DNA of 64,000 nucleotides, from the NCBI GenBank assembly GCA_004009845.1, contig RMBW01000063.1, forward strand, positions 1-64,000, written 5' to 3'. Positions 48,253 through 60,800 of this stretch are shown in pieces. Position 1 is the first letter of the stretch; each line of letters starts with the position of its first letter. Source of the DNA: Davidsoniella eucalypti. Taxonomy: Eukaryota; Ascomycota; Sordariomycetes; Microascales; Ceratocystidaceae. The position numbers were made by a program, and so were the translations under genes. The notes under the pieces are model-generated. The model saw only the letters and a program-made list of their open reading frames with translations. It was not told where the DNA came from and ran no database searches.

Positions 48253-49893
48253 ATGTCGTCCTACGACTACGAACCCCAGTCGTACCATCACGATGATCGG
48301 TACGACGATCGCCATGCCGGCTACGACACTTACTCGACTACCTCACGCCACTCCCATCATTCTCGCTCGCCTAAAGCTGGCCGTAGCTCACATGCCTTAG
48401 TCGTTCGCCAGCCACATGATGAGTACGCTGTGGAGAGCATCTCCTCGCGAGACATCCGCCGTTCGCGGTCCAACGATCATTACCGAGATGACTACTATGA
48501 CAACAACTACGATGATCGTGACCGTGACCGCTACGCATATGACTCCTACGAGGAGCGTCAAAAGCGCCAGCTCGGTCGCAAAGAGATGATCATGGCTGCT
48601 GTGCTCGGCGCTGGTCTGGCTGCCGGTGGAAAGGAAATTTACGACCGCCGTGAAGCTCGCGAGGAGCACATTGAGCCACACCGCAACCTACTAGCGAGCG
48701 CCGCGCTTGCTGCTGTTGGAGGTCTAGCTGCCTACCAAGGTGCTGACATGCTGATGAAGAAGAAAGATACCACTAAGGAGCGCCGTGCCCTAACCTATGG
48801 CTCGTACAACGGCTATGATTATGACGAGTACGACGAGACAGCTAAGAAGGGCAATAATAAGTTCCTAGAGAGTGCTCTGGGTGCCACTAGTGTCATGGCT
48901 TTGGCTAAGAAGTTCACTGGTGGCAGCACTAGCGATCGGCTCGGCGTCAAGGGCAAGACCGGTGCTGGCAACAACAACACATCACGCATGCAAAAGGCTG
49001 CCGTTGCCACCCTGCTGGCTGGTGCTACCGAGGCCTTCCGTGTCGCCAAGGAGCCTGGTGACTGGAAGGGTGACAAGGTCAAGCGTATCGCTACAGCTGC
49101 TGTTGGTGCCGGAGCCATTGACCGTGCACGTGATGGCAACAAGATCAAGCATAAGAAGCTTTCCGTCCTTGAGAGTGTTATTGGCGGCCTACTTAGTAAC
49201 CGTGTCATCAACGGCTCGAAAGATCGCCTGTACGCCGATGATTCTGGCCGATCTCGTAGCCGCGCCCGCCGCGGTGGAGGCAGCCGTTCCCCATCCCGTG
49301 ACCGCAGCGGATCGCGCGATCGTGGTGACGGTAAGAAGGGCGGCTCTATGGGCAAGATGGCCGCAGCTGCCGCCGTTGCCATGGGTAGCAAGAAGCTGCT
49401 GACATCAGGCGAGAAGAAGTCCCGTCGCGACTACGAGGATGATATGGCTTATGGCGAAGACAACAGCACCCGGCGCTTGCGTGATAGATCGCGCAGTCGG
49501 TCTCGCTCCCGTAGCAGAGACCGCACAAGCACACGGCGTAGTGAGAGCAAGGGCCGTCGCGCACTAGAGAAGCTGGGCCTGACGCGTAGCAAGAGTCGAG
49601 ATCGTCGGGGCAATGGCCCTGACAACAACCGCGGCGAGACGGAGTCAGTGCGTGATCTCCAGTATGAATCTGTGCACCGCCGTACCGATAGTGGATATCA
49701 TGATGAACTTGATAGTATCTACAGCGGCGGAGGCTCTGTTCACAAGGCTACGGGAACTACGGCTGCTACCGGCGTACCTTCGACTCATGGCGCCCGTCAA
49801 GACGATGTTGTATACTCTGATGAATATGACTCCGAAGACTACAACTACCGTAACCGCGATGTTTCACCTAGACGAACCCGCAGCAGATACTAA
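48253..49893 (+). CDS. DUF3824-family protein, Arg/Ser- and Gly/Ala-rich
   Basis: The single-exon product has 546 residues. Residues 1-100 are Tyr/Asp/His/Arg-rich (repeated DDRYDDR-like units). At about 115-180 two Ala/Gly-rich segments (MIMAAVLGAGLAAGGKEIYD and LLASAALAAVGGLAAYQ) resemble glycine-zipper helices, and two more follow (KAAVATLLAGATEAF; MGKMAAAAAVAMGSKKLL). The C-terminal half has dense Arg/Ser dipeptides (about 335-365 and 410-450), then an acidic Tyr-rich tail. This pattern is that of the fungal DUF3824 family, whose biochemical role is not known to me. RS repeats suggest RNA or membrane-surface association, but that is inference. An in-frame ATG at 48211 would add 14 residues; I chose 48253 because MSSYDYEP is the usual kind of start in this family. 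It converges on CLF1. Confidence 0.85.
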   Translation: MSSYDYEPQSYHHDDRYDDRHAGYDTYSTTSRHSHHSRSPKAGRSSHALVVRQPHDEYAVESISSRDIRRSRSNDHYRDDYYDNNYDDRDRDRYAYDSYEERQKRQLGRKEMIMAAVLGAGLAAGGKEIYDRREAREEHIEPHRNLLASAALAAVGGLAAYQGADMLMKKKDTTKERRALTYGSYNGYDYDEYDETAKKGNNKFLESALGATSVMALAKKFTGGSTSDRLGVKGKTGAGNNNTSRMQKAAVATLLAGATEAFRVAKEPGDWKGDKVKRIATAAVGAGAIDRARDGNKIKHKKLSVLESVIGGLLSNRVINGSKDRLYADDSGRSRSRARRGGGSRSPSRDRSGSRDRGDGKKGGSMGKMAAAAAVAMGSKKLLTSGEKKSRRDYEDDMAYGEDNSTRRLRDRSRSRSRSRSRDRTSTRRSESKGRRALEKLGLTRSKSRDRRGNGPDNNRGETESVRDLQYESVHRRTDSGYHDELDSIYSGGGSVHKATGTTAATGVPSTHGARQDDVVYSDEYDSEDYNYRNRDVSPRRTRSRY

Positions 49894-50283
49894 GACTTGG
49901 ACCTATATGGGCCACGTGACTAGGATTTAACTATATACTGTATGGTGTTTCATGGGCAATTTTCTTTCCCTGTTCCGGGGTTTACTTTTTGCTTTTTCGC
50001 TTGTTGACGTTGTTTGTTTCATTTTTCTTTACTCTTATTAATTTTTTGTCCGCATCTCGCTTGATGATTTATGATGCCGTTTCTTTATATTAAGTTTATT
50101 CCATGATTTTGTATTCTTGACTATATACAACTGAAGAAATACAGTGTTTTGTGTAGTATATAATAATGATTTGACGTCTAGAAGTTAGTGAATGATGAGG
50201 ATGATGTGAAGAAAAAAAAGAAAGAAAAAAAGTAATATAAAGGAAGATGTAGAGATATAAACGCTGAATATGTCGAATCATAA
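49894..50283. other. Convergent intergenic region between the DUF3824 gene and CLF1
   Basis: About 390 bp with T-rich stretches that suit the 3' ends of both genes. A CACGTG motif followed by AC occurs at 49913-49918, just after the DUF3824 stop codon. No gene is seen. Confidence 0.6.
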
Positions 50284-52378
50284 TTAGAGACCACCACCCC
50301 CCTCTTGCTTCCACTTTTGGGCCATTGCCATAATACTGGAGATATTCTTGACTTTTTGTTCGTCGGCTGGGAAGATATAATCGATGAATTCCTCGATTGA
50401 GCCGTCCTCGCCGGTCCGTCGTTTCTTGACGCGCCGAGGCATCTGCTTCTGCACCTTTTCTTGGTCTTCGGCATCGCCGTGTGTGCGTTCAAAAGAGAGC
50501 CAGGCATTGAGTAGTGCCACACAGTCTTCCTTTTGTTCGGTATCACGCAGCATCTTGTGTGCGCGCTGGAAGATTTTACGAGCACGTTCCTTGGCTTCTT
50601 CACTAACTTTATCTTCCTTCTCTTCATCACCTTCCTCTGCTTCTTCCTCGTCGTCGTCTTCGGGGATGTTGAGCTCGAATTGGGCGTATGAAATCCAGAC
50701 TTTGACGTGATCAGTCTTTTCTAGTAGACGTTCGTAGAGGTCACGTGCGCGGTCGTATTCGCCTTCTTCTTCTTCGAAGTCGATGAATGCCTTCCATACA
50801 AGTTCGGGCATGTTAAGGGTATCTTGTGATACGGCTAAACCGAATATAGCACGACAGCGCTCAATATCGTCCAGACCGCGTTCTAGTTCGGCAAATTTGA
50901 TCCATGTTTGCGCGTTGGATGGATTCCATTCGATGTGCTTCTCGTAAAGTTGGCGACACCTCACGAATTCGAACACTGATGACGCAAATGTTAGCATGTA
51001 TACATTTTCCGCAGATGGGGGATCGGAGTAACTTACGCTTCAGCTCTAACTCAATATACCCCCGGAAGCTCTTGTCTTTTGGACATAAACCAATAGATGT
51101 GCCGAGAGTTTTGCGTGCTGCCTTGAGATCGCCTTGTCGGATCTCAAATTGGGCCTTGAGCAGCCACACTTTTGAAAATGTGAAATTTTTATGTGGGATT
51201 ACCTGTAGTGCAACATTGTAGACTTCCCGTGCTCTAGCAACATCCTGTGCAATATCCTCTTCGAAGAGTGCGAAGAAAATGAATAGGTAGATGTACCTAC
51301 GCCAGTATCGCTTTTCTTCTACTGGCGGGATCTGGGCAATGGCTCGCTCGTAGACGTCACGTGCCTTGTCGATATCAAGTGCGCTCTCTTCCAACCTTGC
51401 TAGATCAAGCCACACATCGTAGTTTGATGGTGTTTCTCTGAGTTGTGTTTCGTAGAGTGCTCTTCGTTTTGACAGCACAACGTTCTCTAGACCGTCTTGA
51501 TCGCCAAACTGTTTCTCAAAGGTCGTGTACTCGGCATGTAGTTGGCGGGATTTAGATCTCGGTAATCTGTCGAGGGCGTACTTGTAGATTGCTCGTGAGC
51601 GCTCGTATTCCTTGAGCCGTGATTCAAAGCGCGCATATGCGATGAATAGCTTCTCGTCGACAAACATATCGCCTAGCGATTCCACGGCAGCACCAAACAC
51701 ATCACGCACGAGATCACTAGTGCCGTTTTCTTCCTCGAATTTGGCCCATTTAATCCAGTTGCGTGGCTCGGGGTGCACAAGTGTGAACTGTTCAAATATC
51801 TCGCGGCAACGGTCGAATTCACCGTAGCGCTTCTCAAACTTGATATATGCACCCCACGCCTGCTCATCCGGCTGCCATTGCATCCAGCGGTCAAATACCT
51901 GCCGGGTGCCGGGAATATTACCCAGCATTTCCTCAAGGTAGACGTATTTATACCAAAGCTTATCGACACGGGGAAGGCGAGTTACACCACGGTCTAACAG
52001 ATTGCGTGCATGGTTGATGTTGCGTGTCTTCATCTCGGCCTCGATATAGCGAATGAAAAGCTGGATATCATTGGGATGTACGTCCAGCGCACGCTCGAAG
52101 ATACTGCGAGCGCGCGCATATTCTTTCTGTTCAAGTTCCCAGGCGGCATAGCGAAGCCAGTTGTTCATGTTCATGCGATTGCGGCGCACATAATCTTCGA
52201 ATTCACGACGCTTACGGCCCTGGAACTCGTGAAGCTCTTCTAGATCTTCGAACCGCTGCGTCGGCGCCTTCAGATCGACATCCTGCCGGTCAACAGCTTC
52301 ACGTAGAAGCTGTTCGGCGGAAATCTGGACAGGCGCAGCGGCCTTATTCTTGACGCGGGGAGGGCCGCGAGAGTCCAT
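50284..52378 (-). CDS. CLF1: Pre-mRNA-splicing factor Clf1 (crooked neck), join(50284..50975, 51037..52378)
   Basis: Clf1/Syf3 is a scaffold of the Prp19-associated complex (NTC) in the nucleus and is needed for spliceosome assembly and activation. The product is 677 residues, the usual length in filamentous fungi. After a short N-terminus (ISAEQLLREA) come serial HAT repeats with alternating Trp/Tyr helices, for example WLRYAAWELEQKEYARARSI, LWYKYVYLEEMLGNIPGTRQ and NWIKWAKFEEENG, then RYWRRYIYLFIFFALFEE and WIKFAELERGLDDIERCRAI. An acidic stretch (DDDEEEAEEGDEEKED) precedes a Lys/Arg-rich C-terminus. The 61-nt intron (50976-51036) has GTAAGT, GCTAACA and CAG, splits a codon after base 1 and restores ELELK-LFEFVRCR, a conserved junction. 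It is divergent from PRP31, with start codons 521 bp apart. Confidence 0.95.
50976..51036 (-). other. Intron of CLF1
   Basis: The intron is 61 nt. On the minus strand the donor is GTAAGT, the branch GCTAACA and the acceptor CAG. Without splicing, the frame continues only into a short unrelated tail, which removes the last third of Clf1. Confidence 0.9.
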
Positions 52379-52440
52379 GTTGACTATGGAGGATTGCTGT
52401 TCGATTCGGAGAGAGGTGATGTTCGGATAAGTGTCGTGCT

Positions 52441-52662
52441 ATGGGACGGTTCGACGGCGCTCCATCTAGCAAACGGTGTAATGTGGAAAAATTCAAGGAT
52501 GGAAAGCTGATTTGGAACTATCGCGAAAAAAAAGAGCACGACAAGGCTGTCGGTAAGATCCTGGTGAAGCTGCACGATAAGGCATTAGCCAATGGATACG
52601 CTTCTGTAGGGTTGGAGCCCCACTTAAATCAAGCTACCCGGCCGGTGCTGCATGCAATCTAA
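52441..52662 (+). CDS. Possible small protein of 73 residues between CLF1 and PRP31
   Basis: An ATG frame in the CLF1/PRP31 spacer encodes 73 residues. Its composition (many Lys, Asp, Glu, Gly; FKDGKLIWNYREKKEHDKAV, then ILVKLHDKALANG) is more like a soluble protein than the Ile/Ser/Cys-rich chance frames elsewhere. I do not recognise a family. It begins only 62 bp from the CLF1 start on the opposite strand, so it might instead be part of a leader or an upstream open frame in the PRP31 transcript, whose own ATG is 237 bp past its stop. Confidence 0.3.
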   Translation: MGRFDGAPSSKRCNVEKFKDGKLIWNYREKKEHDKAVGKILVKLHDKALANGYASVGLEPHLNQATRPVLHAI

Positions 52663-52708
52663 GCTCCGTCCTCAGCCTTCTCATTCTTCCCTTTTCTGTT
52701 ACAGAACC

Positions 52709-52714
52709 CACGTG
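52709..52714. promoter_or_regulatory. E-box CACGTG upstream of PRP31
   Basis: The palindrome CACGTG lies 186 bp upstream of the PRP31 ATG and about 330 bp from the CLF1 ATG, in their shared spacer. It is the class B bHLH site that the factor at 13537-14946 is predicted to bind. Such sites also occur by chance at this density, so the link is weak. Confidence 0.35.
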
Positions 52715-52899
52715 AAGAAGTGGCGCCCAAACCAGCGGGTTTAGACATTTGAATTCTGTATCTAACTTTTTATTATCTATTCTTCTACCAACAATCTCGT
52801 CTCTATCGCAACCTCAAACTTGGTTGTTCTCTTTGAACCTCGATTCTATTACATAATATTTCTGTCGTCCTGCCAGTTCTACAAATAAGTACAACAAAT

Positions 52900-54873
52900 A
52901 TGGCGACTCTAGCAGACGAACTGCTTCAAGACTTCGAAGACGACTTTGGCTCTGATAATGAGCTATCACTGGAAAATGGCACCGATGATGGCGCCAATGG
53001 CCTGGAGCCTTTGGAGCCGACAAACAATGGCTTGAAGTTAATAGCTCGAGGCTTCGACGATGCCATGCACGATGACGACGACGTTGAGGAAGATGAGGAC
53101 GAAGACACAGATATGGCCGATATCAACACAGACAACACCAAACAAGCCGAGGATGAACAGAACGCAAAGTCAAAGGCCGAAAAGATGCATCTCGGCGGCG
53201 TAAAAGATGTTCGCAGTGTCGCGAACTTGATCCAGACTCTCCAGCCTGTATTAGAGGTAAGCAATTTCACATCTCGGTTTATCCAATCCCCGAAATATCG
53301 TTTATGAACCGCGTTTACATCAGAACATAGACCTAACTTTCGGATTCGCTCGTAGAAAATCGAAAAGTTCAAGTCTGAACCGCAAAAGGGCATTATCGGC
53401 AACATCGAGGACCATCCTGAGTATCACCTTCTCACACAGTCTAATGGCCTCTCTACGCATATCGACGGCGAGATCGCACTTGTACACAAGTTCATCAGAG
53501 ATCACTACTCGACAAGATTCCCCGAGCTGGAAACTCTAGTCACAAATCCACTCGACTATGCAAAGGTCGTGGCAATACTCGGCAACGGCCCTATGGACGC
53601 CGACAACATCAAGACTATCCAAAACTCAACCGAGAACTCGTTGCGGCAAACTCTACGACAAGTCCTTGACGGCCCGACGTTACTGGTCGTGACGATGGAG
53701 GCGACAAAATCTAAGGGAACCGATATGAGCCCAGAGGAACTTCACAGAGTCATCAGTGCTTGCGAATTGCAAATATATCTTGACAAAGCGAAGACGACCC
53801 TCACTGAATATGTTCAGTCACGAATGAATATCTTTGCGCCCAATCTCACAATACTTCTGGGCTCATTAACAGCAGCGCAACTCCTCAATGCCGCTGGTGG
53901 TCTAACCGGTCTCTCAAAGACCCCAGCCTGCAATGTTGCAGCGTGGGGATCAAAGAAACAGAGTGGTCCCGGTATGGCGACGAATGTTGGAATCAGGCAA
54001 CAAGGATACCTTTTCCATTCGCCCATCATCAAGGGCATCCCGAGTGATTTGAAGCGTCAGGCAATGCGTATTGTCTCTGCAAAGCTGGTTCAGGCAGCAC
54101 GCGCAGATTGCACACACAGCCAACCTGACGGCTCTTTCGGAGATGCTCTTCGTGAGATGTGCCTTGACCGGCTTGACAAGCTGACCATCCCGCCGCCAAA
54201 CAAAGGCCAACGAGCCCTTCCAGTGCCAGATGATAAGCCCGCACGCAAGCGTGGTGGTCGTCGTGCACGCAAGGCAAAGGAAGCAACCGCCATGACTGAG
54301 TTGCGCAAGGCGCAAAACCGCATGGCCTTTGGCAAGGAGGAAAACGAGGCGGGCTTTGGTACAGGCGACGGTACTATTGGCATGGGAATGATTGGAGCGT
54401 CCAACGACGGTCGTATCCGCAGCTTACAAGTCGACCAGCGTACACGCGCCAAACTCAGCCAAAAACACAAGGGTTGGGGCGGTGGTCTCGCCTCGTCTCT
54501 CAACAACGGCGCTGCCTCATCACTGCGGCCGGGCCATCTCGGTGGTATGCAGTTATCCGGTGGCAACGGCCTGCGTACATCAGGTGTAGGCACGACAGTT
54601 GGCTCAGGTGGATCTGGAGGAAATAGTGGCTTGCAGTCCAGTCTGGCATTTACGCCTGTTCAAGGTCTCGAGCTAGTTGATCCGAAGATCCGCGAGGCTA
54701 ACAAACGCAAGCGCGAAGCTGATCAGGACCGGTGGTTTAAGAGCGGAACCTTCACTCAGGTTGGCGGAAGCAGCGGCGGCGGTGGAAGTGGTGGGTTCAA
54801 GGTTCCGGAGTTGCCGGCGCATAAGCGGGTAGATACCGGAGCCGGCAAGATGGGCCCGCCTCCAAGGAGATGA
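52900..54873 (+). CDS. PRP31: U4/U6 snRNP protein Prp31, join(52900..53256, 53356..54873)
   Basis: Prp31 binds the U4 5' stem-loop with Snu13 and is required to form the U4/U6.U5 tri-snRNP in the nucleus. The product is 624 residues. Exon 1 (119 residues) holds an acidic N-terminus with a run of Asp/Glu at about 57-71. The NOSIC part follows near 120-200 and the Nop domain at about 211-370. Visible blocks are NIFAPNLTILLGSLTAAQLL, NAAGGLTGLSKTPACNVAAW and GYLFHSPIIKGIPSD. Next are PPPNKGQRALPVPDDKP and the basic patch ARKRGGRRARKAKE (about 415-428), both typical of Prp31. The tail is Gly/Ser-rich and longer than in the human protein (499). The 99-nt intron (53257-53355) has GTAAGC, CCTAACT and TAG and falls between codons. 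The start ATG follows a TATTACATA-rich leader. It is divergent from CLF1. Confidence 0.95.
53257..53355 (+). other. Intron of PRP31
   Basis: The intron is 99 nt with donor GTAAGC, branch CCTAACT near 53334 and acceptor TAG. It has an in-frame stop (near 53305), so retention would truncate Prp31 before the NOSIC and Nop domains. Confidence 0.9.
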
Positions 54874-57800
54874 TAACCCGGAGGGTCCATTGGCAATTTG
54901 TTGTTTGTTTGGCCGCGTCCCAACAAGGCGATGTATCTAGACTTTGGGATGGCACGGTATGTGAGTATGGTTACTGTATTATCTTTTTCGTTCTTCTGTT
55001 TTATCTTTCTTACTACCAACCAAAATACTACGATAGGGCTTGAATCCCCACTACAAACAATCCATTAATATGCTCAAGCATCAATATTGCTTATCTTCCC
55101 TAACAGCGTAATTTCACGAGAATTCCTAGATTATGTTGTCGGGCACTAACAAACATTGTTATCATCAGAAAGAAGACAATAACGGCATATCATAAGAGCC
55201 AAAATAAGATAAAGCAGAGAAGGGCAAGTTGGAAACGAAACGACGACAAGCCTCAATGACACCCCAGCCTACAAAAATGCACACATCACATTATATGACA
55301 TGTAGGCATACAACCACCACCTAATATATATTCTATAATCCATCCCCGCCTTGGATGGCATGACATCGAGTGGAACGCTCTCACCGACATTCGACGTTGC
55401 GTTTCCATTCTTTACCTCCCTCTTTCGCTCTTGAGGCTTGTTGGTTGAATTGCCTGTAACACACACATATTCTCACGATATGAGGCTTGGCTCTTACTGA
55501 AATATGATGCCCCCCTCGTAGTCTCTTCGTATAGACACATGAGTGCCTTGTTTTTTTATTTCTTTAGAATTACTACTAATACGCACAGAGCCACAGTGCT
55601 ATTCACGCTTAGCGTCTTCTTATCCCACCGGCCATACCACATAATGAGGCTTGGATATGCTAAGCTAGTCATTATTTATCGGATTTATCGAGTATTCTGG
55701 CTTATGATCCCTCGCGCGTTAGATCACGAGGTGATGTACAAGACCATTTCATATTAGCCAGTCTTGCTGTCTCCAAAGACGGACTTATAAAGCAATTTCA
55801 ATATCGATATTGGAACATTTATGTATGCAGGGCTATCTGTGCGTTTCCAGTTTGATTATGAGACCTTGGAGCGTATATCTGCTGGTTTTTTTTATCATTA
55901 TCTTTGCCTTCTTCGGGAGCGTGTAGATATCAAAGCTCTTCAAGTTCCCTCGATCGTGATAAATATTAACGTAACAGTGTCTCTTCGTTTGTCCGGCAAC
56001 TGGCGAGCTGTCACTTTCTTTTTCGGTTTCCATCCCGCAATTTCCAATCCGAGTAACAGTGGCATTTATTTCCCTTTTTTTTTCTTTTCTTTTCTTTTCT
56101 TTTTTCTCGGGGAACTTCTTCCTGTTCGACAGAAAGTGACAGAGTTTCACAGATACATAAAATACGAATATCTTCCACCCGCTTCATCATATGTCAGGAA
56201 AGAATGGAGGAAGAATTTGGCCATCAGACGTAGTTTTTTAGCCACGATGACGCTCTTGCACTCGATCTAGATATGACTTTTAACTTTTGTCAGATTTACT
56301 CTTTTGTTCTATTTTTCTTATATATTCCACTGTATATTTTGTAAAGACGTTCTCCTCTTTGTCTGCTACCGTTGCTTATTTGTTTGCTTTTCCTTATTCA
56401 ATTCTTTTCTACTGTAGCATCGTATTTCTTCTTCTTTGTTCATCTACCTCATAGCGACGACATGACGATGATGGTGTTCTTCGAGTTTCCGCCTCACCGG
56501 TAGCCTCACATGTGGCGACCGAAGAATCTTGGTTTTCTTTTCTCCGTTATCCATTATCTGCTTCCGATCTCGGGACGTCCTTGCAAGATAGATGAGCGTG
56601 CCTCTACTCTGAAACTTGATCCAACACAGTCTAATCGTACGTCGTATCTAATGAACCTGTCTAGATAGTTTCCAGTCACGAAAAGTCCGGCCCTAGCTGA
56701 GTCGTATACAGTTTTAGCAGCCTGTACGTTTTGAACCTTTGGTGACACTGGTATTGCTACTAAAGTCATTTAGTCCAACTCCACATACCGCCTTTCTAGA
56801 GTTTCCTTTCTGCATATCATTCATGTTGACAAGGTCACGATTTACTGGACGAGGACTCATTAGTGGGAGTAGGAGTATCACCAATATCTGGCCAACAATA
56901 TAGATAACAACCAATCTTTCTTGGAGCTGGCCTTCTCCATGTCGACAGTATTTGCTTTTTATGTAGTTCGCGGCCAATATTGACGTGCATGTTGATTTCG
57001 TTACATTCAACTTCAGGGTCCTTGTCTACCAGTTATTGTCCAATCTAAGTCATGGAACTTAGCTATATGACAACTTTTATCAAATTTTGAGAATGGACTA
57101 CTATTTGTATGCTATAACAAACACTAGTACTTGGTTTTGTGTTTATTCGTGCTATATCTACCTGCGTTTAATAGTCACTGGCACATATTCACATAACTAT
57201 AGTTGCTTGTTTTCTGACTAGGCTATATATAGTCACATCAATTTTGTCGACTTGGTTCTTATTAGACCTATAGAGCTATGGTCACTAGGTAGTTATGTTT
57301 GTGGCCCTTCTTTTAATGCGCCACCGCCACCGCCACGACGATATTGGGAATAATAATTGGGCGGAAGCGGCAGGTCAATGCCACCTTCTAACCAACTCCC
57401 GAGCGGTCAGCAAATGTAGGTGTAGACCGAACTTCTCTTTTGACTTTTTAGGGTCCAGCACTGAGGCCAAGAGAGCGTAAGCCTACGGTGTTCTAGGGTT
57501 GGCTACGTAGAGTTTTTACCGTACTATGAAAAGCTAGTCCGAAAGGCTGTTGGCACGCATGGTTTTGTGCTTTCTCTGGGCAATAGCTGTTGGTGTACTT
57601 TTGCACTCTTCCTCAACATTCCTCGAGGGTTGTAAGAGGGATGGTTGGATGATATTGGGATACGAGAAAGGCAGGGTTCTAGGGTTACTAGATAAATAAA
57701 TAAAATAAACAAGGCCATCAACCGTCATAGTAAGAATCTGTTATAGCAATATTAGATACTGGACTGGCACTGTCATTTTACATTTTACAGAGATACACCT

Positions 57801-60800
57801 ATTCAAGGCATGTATCATTGACTAGATATTTACCACTCAGCCTTTGGCTCTACATCTACCATCTTCCGGTCACGGAGATACTCGCATAGTATCATGGCCA
57901 ACAATAGTTGCGTTATTTTTCTAAGCATGATACTTTTATAGTACCCAAGGTAGACTAGCACGGATTGCATTAAAGTGACGTTAGACTGTAGTCAAATGCC
58001 TTTTCTTGTCGATTGCAAGGCAGAGAGACATCATAATAAGGGACCGTTCGATATGGATCCATATCGGTGAATAACAGCTATGGCGTCGATATTACACGCC
58101 ACACAGTTGAGTCCGGCCACTGCCATGGTCAGCGGTGCAAGATCCAAGGCATTTGTTATACTACATCATCTATTAAACAACGGAGAATTATTATGATTAA
58201 TCCTTTGTGATGTTTTCTGATTACCGTAGCTATTGCTCCGATAGGCTGGTTTGCATGTCATGCTGCGGCACAGAAACAAACTAATGACTCTCTCCCAGAA
58301 ACCAATGATATCGGCGGAAGCCTGTCCCTCGACACGGCAGAAAGACCCTGATATGTGACTATGTCTACGTAGAAGCTCGCTAGCCTAGGAATCGGGCTGG
58401 CGAACCTGATCATGAATCATGCTGCATGCTATAACAAGGGAGGGCGATGAGCTGTCTATCTACTCAATATGTTTCTTTTTGTTAAGGGATAAGAGTGCTT
58501 CTCTGTTTATTCCAGAAATCAACCATAAGTATATCAAAACCATGATTGGTTTCTAAGATGATTCTACAGATGATTCACGATGGCGTAAGTGCTGTCAATT
58601 TATCATTATTTGATACGACACACGCAACACACCCCAATAGGAAAATTAGGCTTGTTTCTATTTCCCGTTGGATACAGGAATTCACCGTTGCCCCATATAG
58701 ACTTGGGATGGCCCAGCAAAGACTGAAGCCCGTAGGACAGTGAGGAATACTGGACATAGCGGCCGTGGAGGAAGCAAGACTCCGTTTTCAACCTCCTCTT
58801 CATCCCACTAAGAAAAGGTCACACGCAATTACACATGCATGTGGATGTAGATGACAGGGAATTCCGGTCTCTGGGGCTTCATCTTGTTAGACACACTGTT
58901 CCGTAGTGTGATGGCCGGAGAACGAGTATTACTAAGCCATCAGCGGGTTCAAGCAGATCCAGAAGGCATCTGTGCCGATCAATGACGAGGCATGTTCCAG
59001 TGACTATCTGTGCTGGTAGAGGCGCCTTGAGGTTTCTGTATCCAGTGGGTTCTTTCTTTCTGTTTATACTCCTATATGACGGTGATTCTGCTGGGTTTAT
59101 ATCGCTGTTCTACAACTAGTTGTACGTAGTAGAGCTTGATTCTGAATTTTCAGTCCGATCTGACGTTTTGCTAGCAGAGTGTTTATGCAGGGATCGCATC
59201 ATTTAGTTAAGGAAGAGAAGAAAAGAAAGTCTTTCTACTCTTTAGGCCCCCGTAGGGCCATAAGCCATTCTGTAGCGGGAAATTCTCCGAGTGGACAATA
59301 TAGCCTTGTCAAACACATCAAAGCCACCAGCTCTTGTTCTCTGTCTTTGGCTTTTTTCTTCCTTTTTTTCTTTTCTTTCTTCAGAGACGGTTGATGCAGC
59401 ATTCTCAGCACTTCACAACCGGCCTGCAGGGTATGTGAAATCAACAACTCAGGCAGAAGCAGGCAAAAGAGGGGTCTGTCAAAAGAACAATAGCATTTGA
59501 ATATTCAACGTCCGACAATAACGGCTCGATTTTAGACTTGCATATCGCCAAGATACGTAGATAAACAGAACGAAAGATGCTGCACGCTACACGCTATTGG
59601 CCTAGCTAGTCAGTCTATGGGTTGGCCCCGAGGCTGACAACCCTTGGGTGAAATTCCGACGCTTCTAGACTCTCCTCCATATGTCGGTGCTATATTTGCT
59701 TCTTAGCCTAGTGATATCACTTTCAGTGTAAGATATCACCTCGTTTGTGTCTACAGGCAGCCAATATACAGGCTGGCCACGTCTATACTAATCCAATCTT
59801 GATTGTATGTAGAATGCAGGAGGCTCGAGCGAGCCTAATAATCAGAAGATATAACGCCGAAGCTATTTTGAATCTCACAGGGTTTTGACGGAAAGACAGT
59901 CTGGGATTTAATGGTTGCGGGACTTAAGCGATTGCTATCCGACCGCGATACCGAATACTTTCTTTCTTCAACTTTCTTCAGCTTTCTTCAACTTGATAGC
60001 TTCTGGTATATCCTTGAGATATGTATATATGCACACAGCTATGTGGAATCCTAATCGTAGAAACCCTGGAGCTAACCCCGGCTGGCTCCAAGACTTCCAG
60101 GCGGATTCAATATAGGACGCCACTATATGCATCTGAAGCAACTGATCCACACCACATCGCCAACTAGAATCAGCAGCAGTCTTACGCCGTCTCCAAGTGC
60201 TACAGGCTCCCTCGGAGCTAACAGACATCATGTGCCAAAATGCAGGCCTTAAGCCCCGATAATCAAGCACAACACAGCGAATCGAACAGGTCAACCGGCC
60301 TTGGGCCGTTCCTCTTCACGAAGCCTGCGTATTTTCCTCCAATGGCTCTGGTCCATAGCTTAACTCCAAAGCTAGTTGACAACGCAGACACCGTATTGCC
60401 GTAGACGAGAGTCACGCAGACCAATCGCGGCAGCAGTTCAAGGGCGCATATGCTGTCTTTATTGTCATCTCTTTACCGCGTGTGTTGTATGTAGCCGTAT
60501 CTGTATGAATGAGCCCTCTGTCTATCTATTCTACCGGTCTCCCCGGGCCTGTCATATCTTGGCCAAGAAAAGGGCGGTTTGCTGCGCCCGTTCGCCCGTC
60601 GGTTGGCGCCGGACTGTCTGACATCTTACTATTCTCTATATATTTCTGTCTTTTCTGAGTTTATACATGGCCTTCTAAGACTGTTAATGCGCTGATGCTC
60701 ACGCTTGATCATCATCCAAATCCTCTTCAACACTGCCCCGGAACTACTGGTGCTACTGCTGCAAGTGCCATGATTACGGCTTGCTATTGGTAGTTGGCGT

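Noticed and set aside
47952..48296. 114-codon frame upstream of and overlapping the DUF3824 start
   Set aside because: It lies in the leader of the DUF3824 gene in another frame and is hydrophobic/Ser-rich with no family pattern.
58546..58803. Overlapping frames on both strands, considered as a decayed transposon
   Set aside because: No transposase or terminal repeats, and the frames are short and chance-like.
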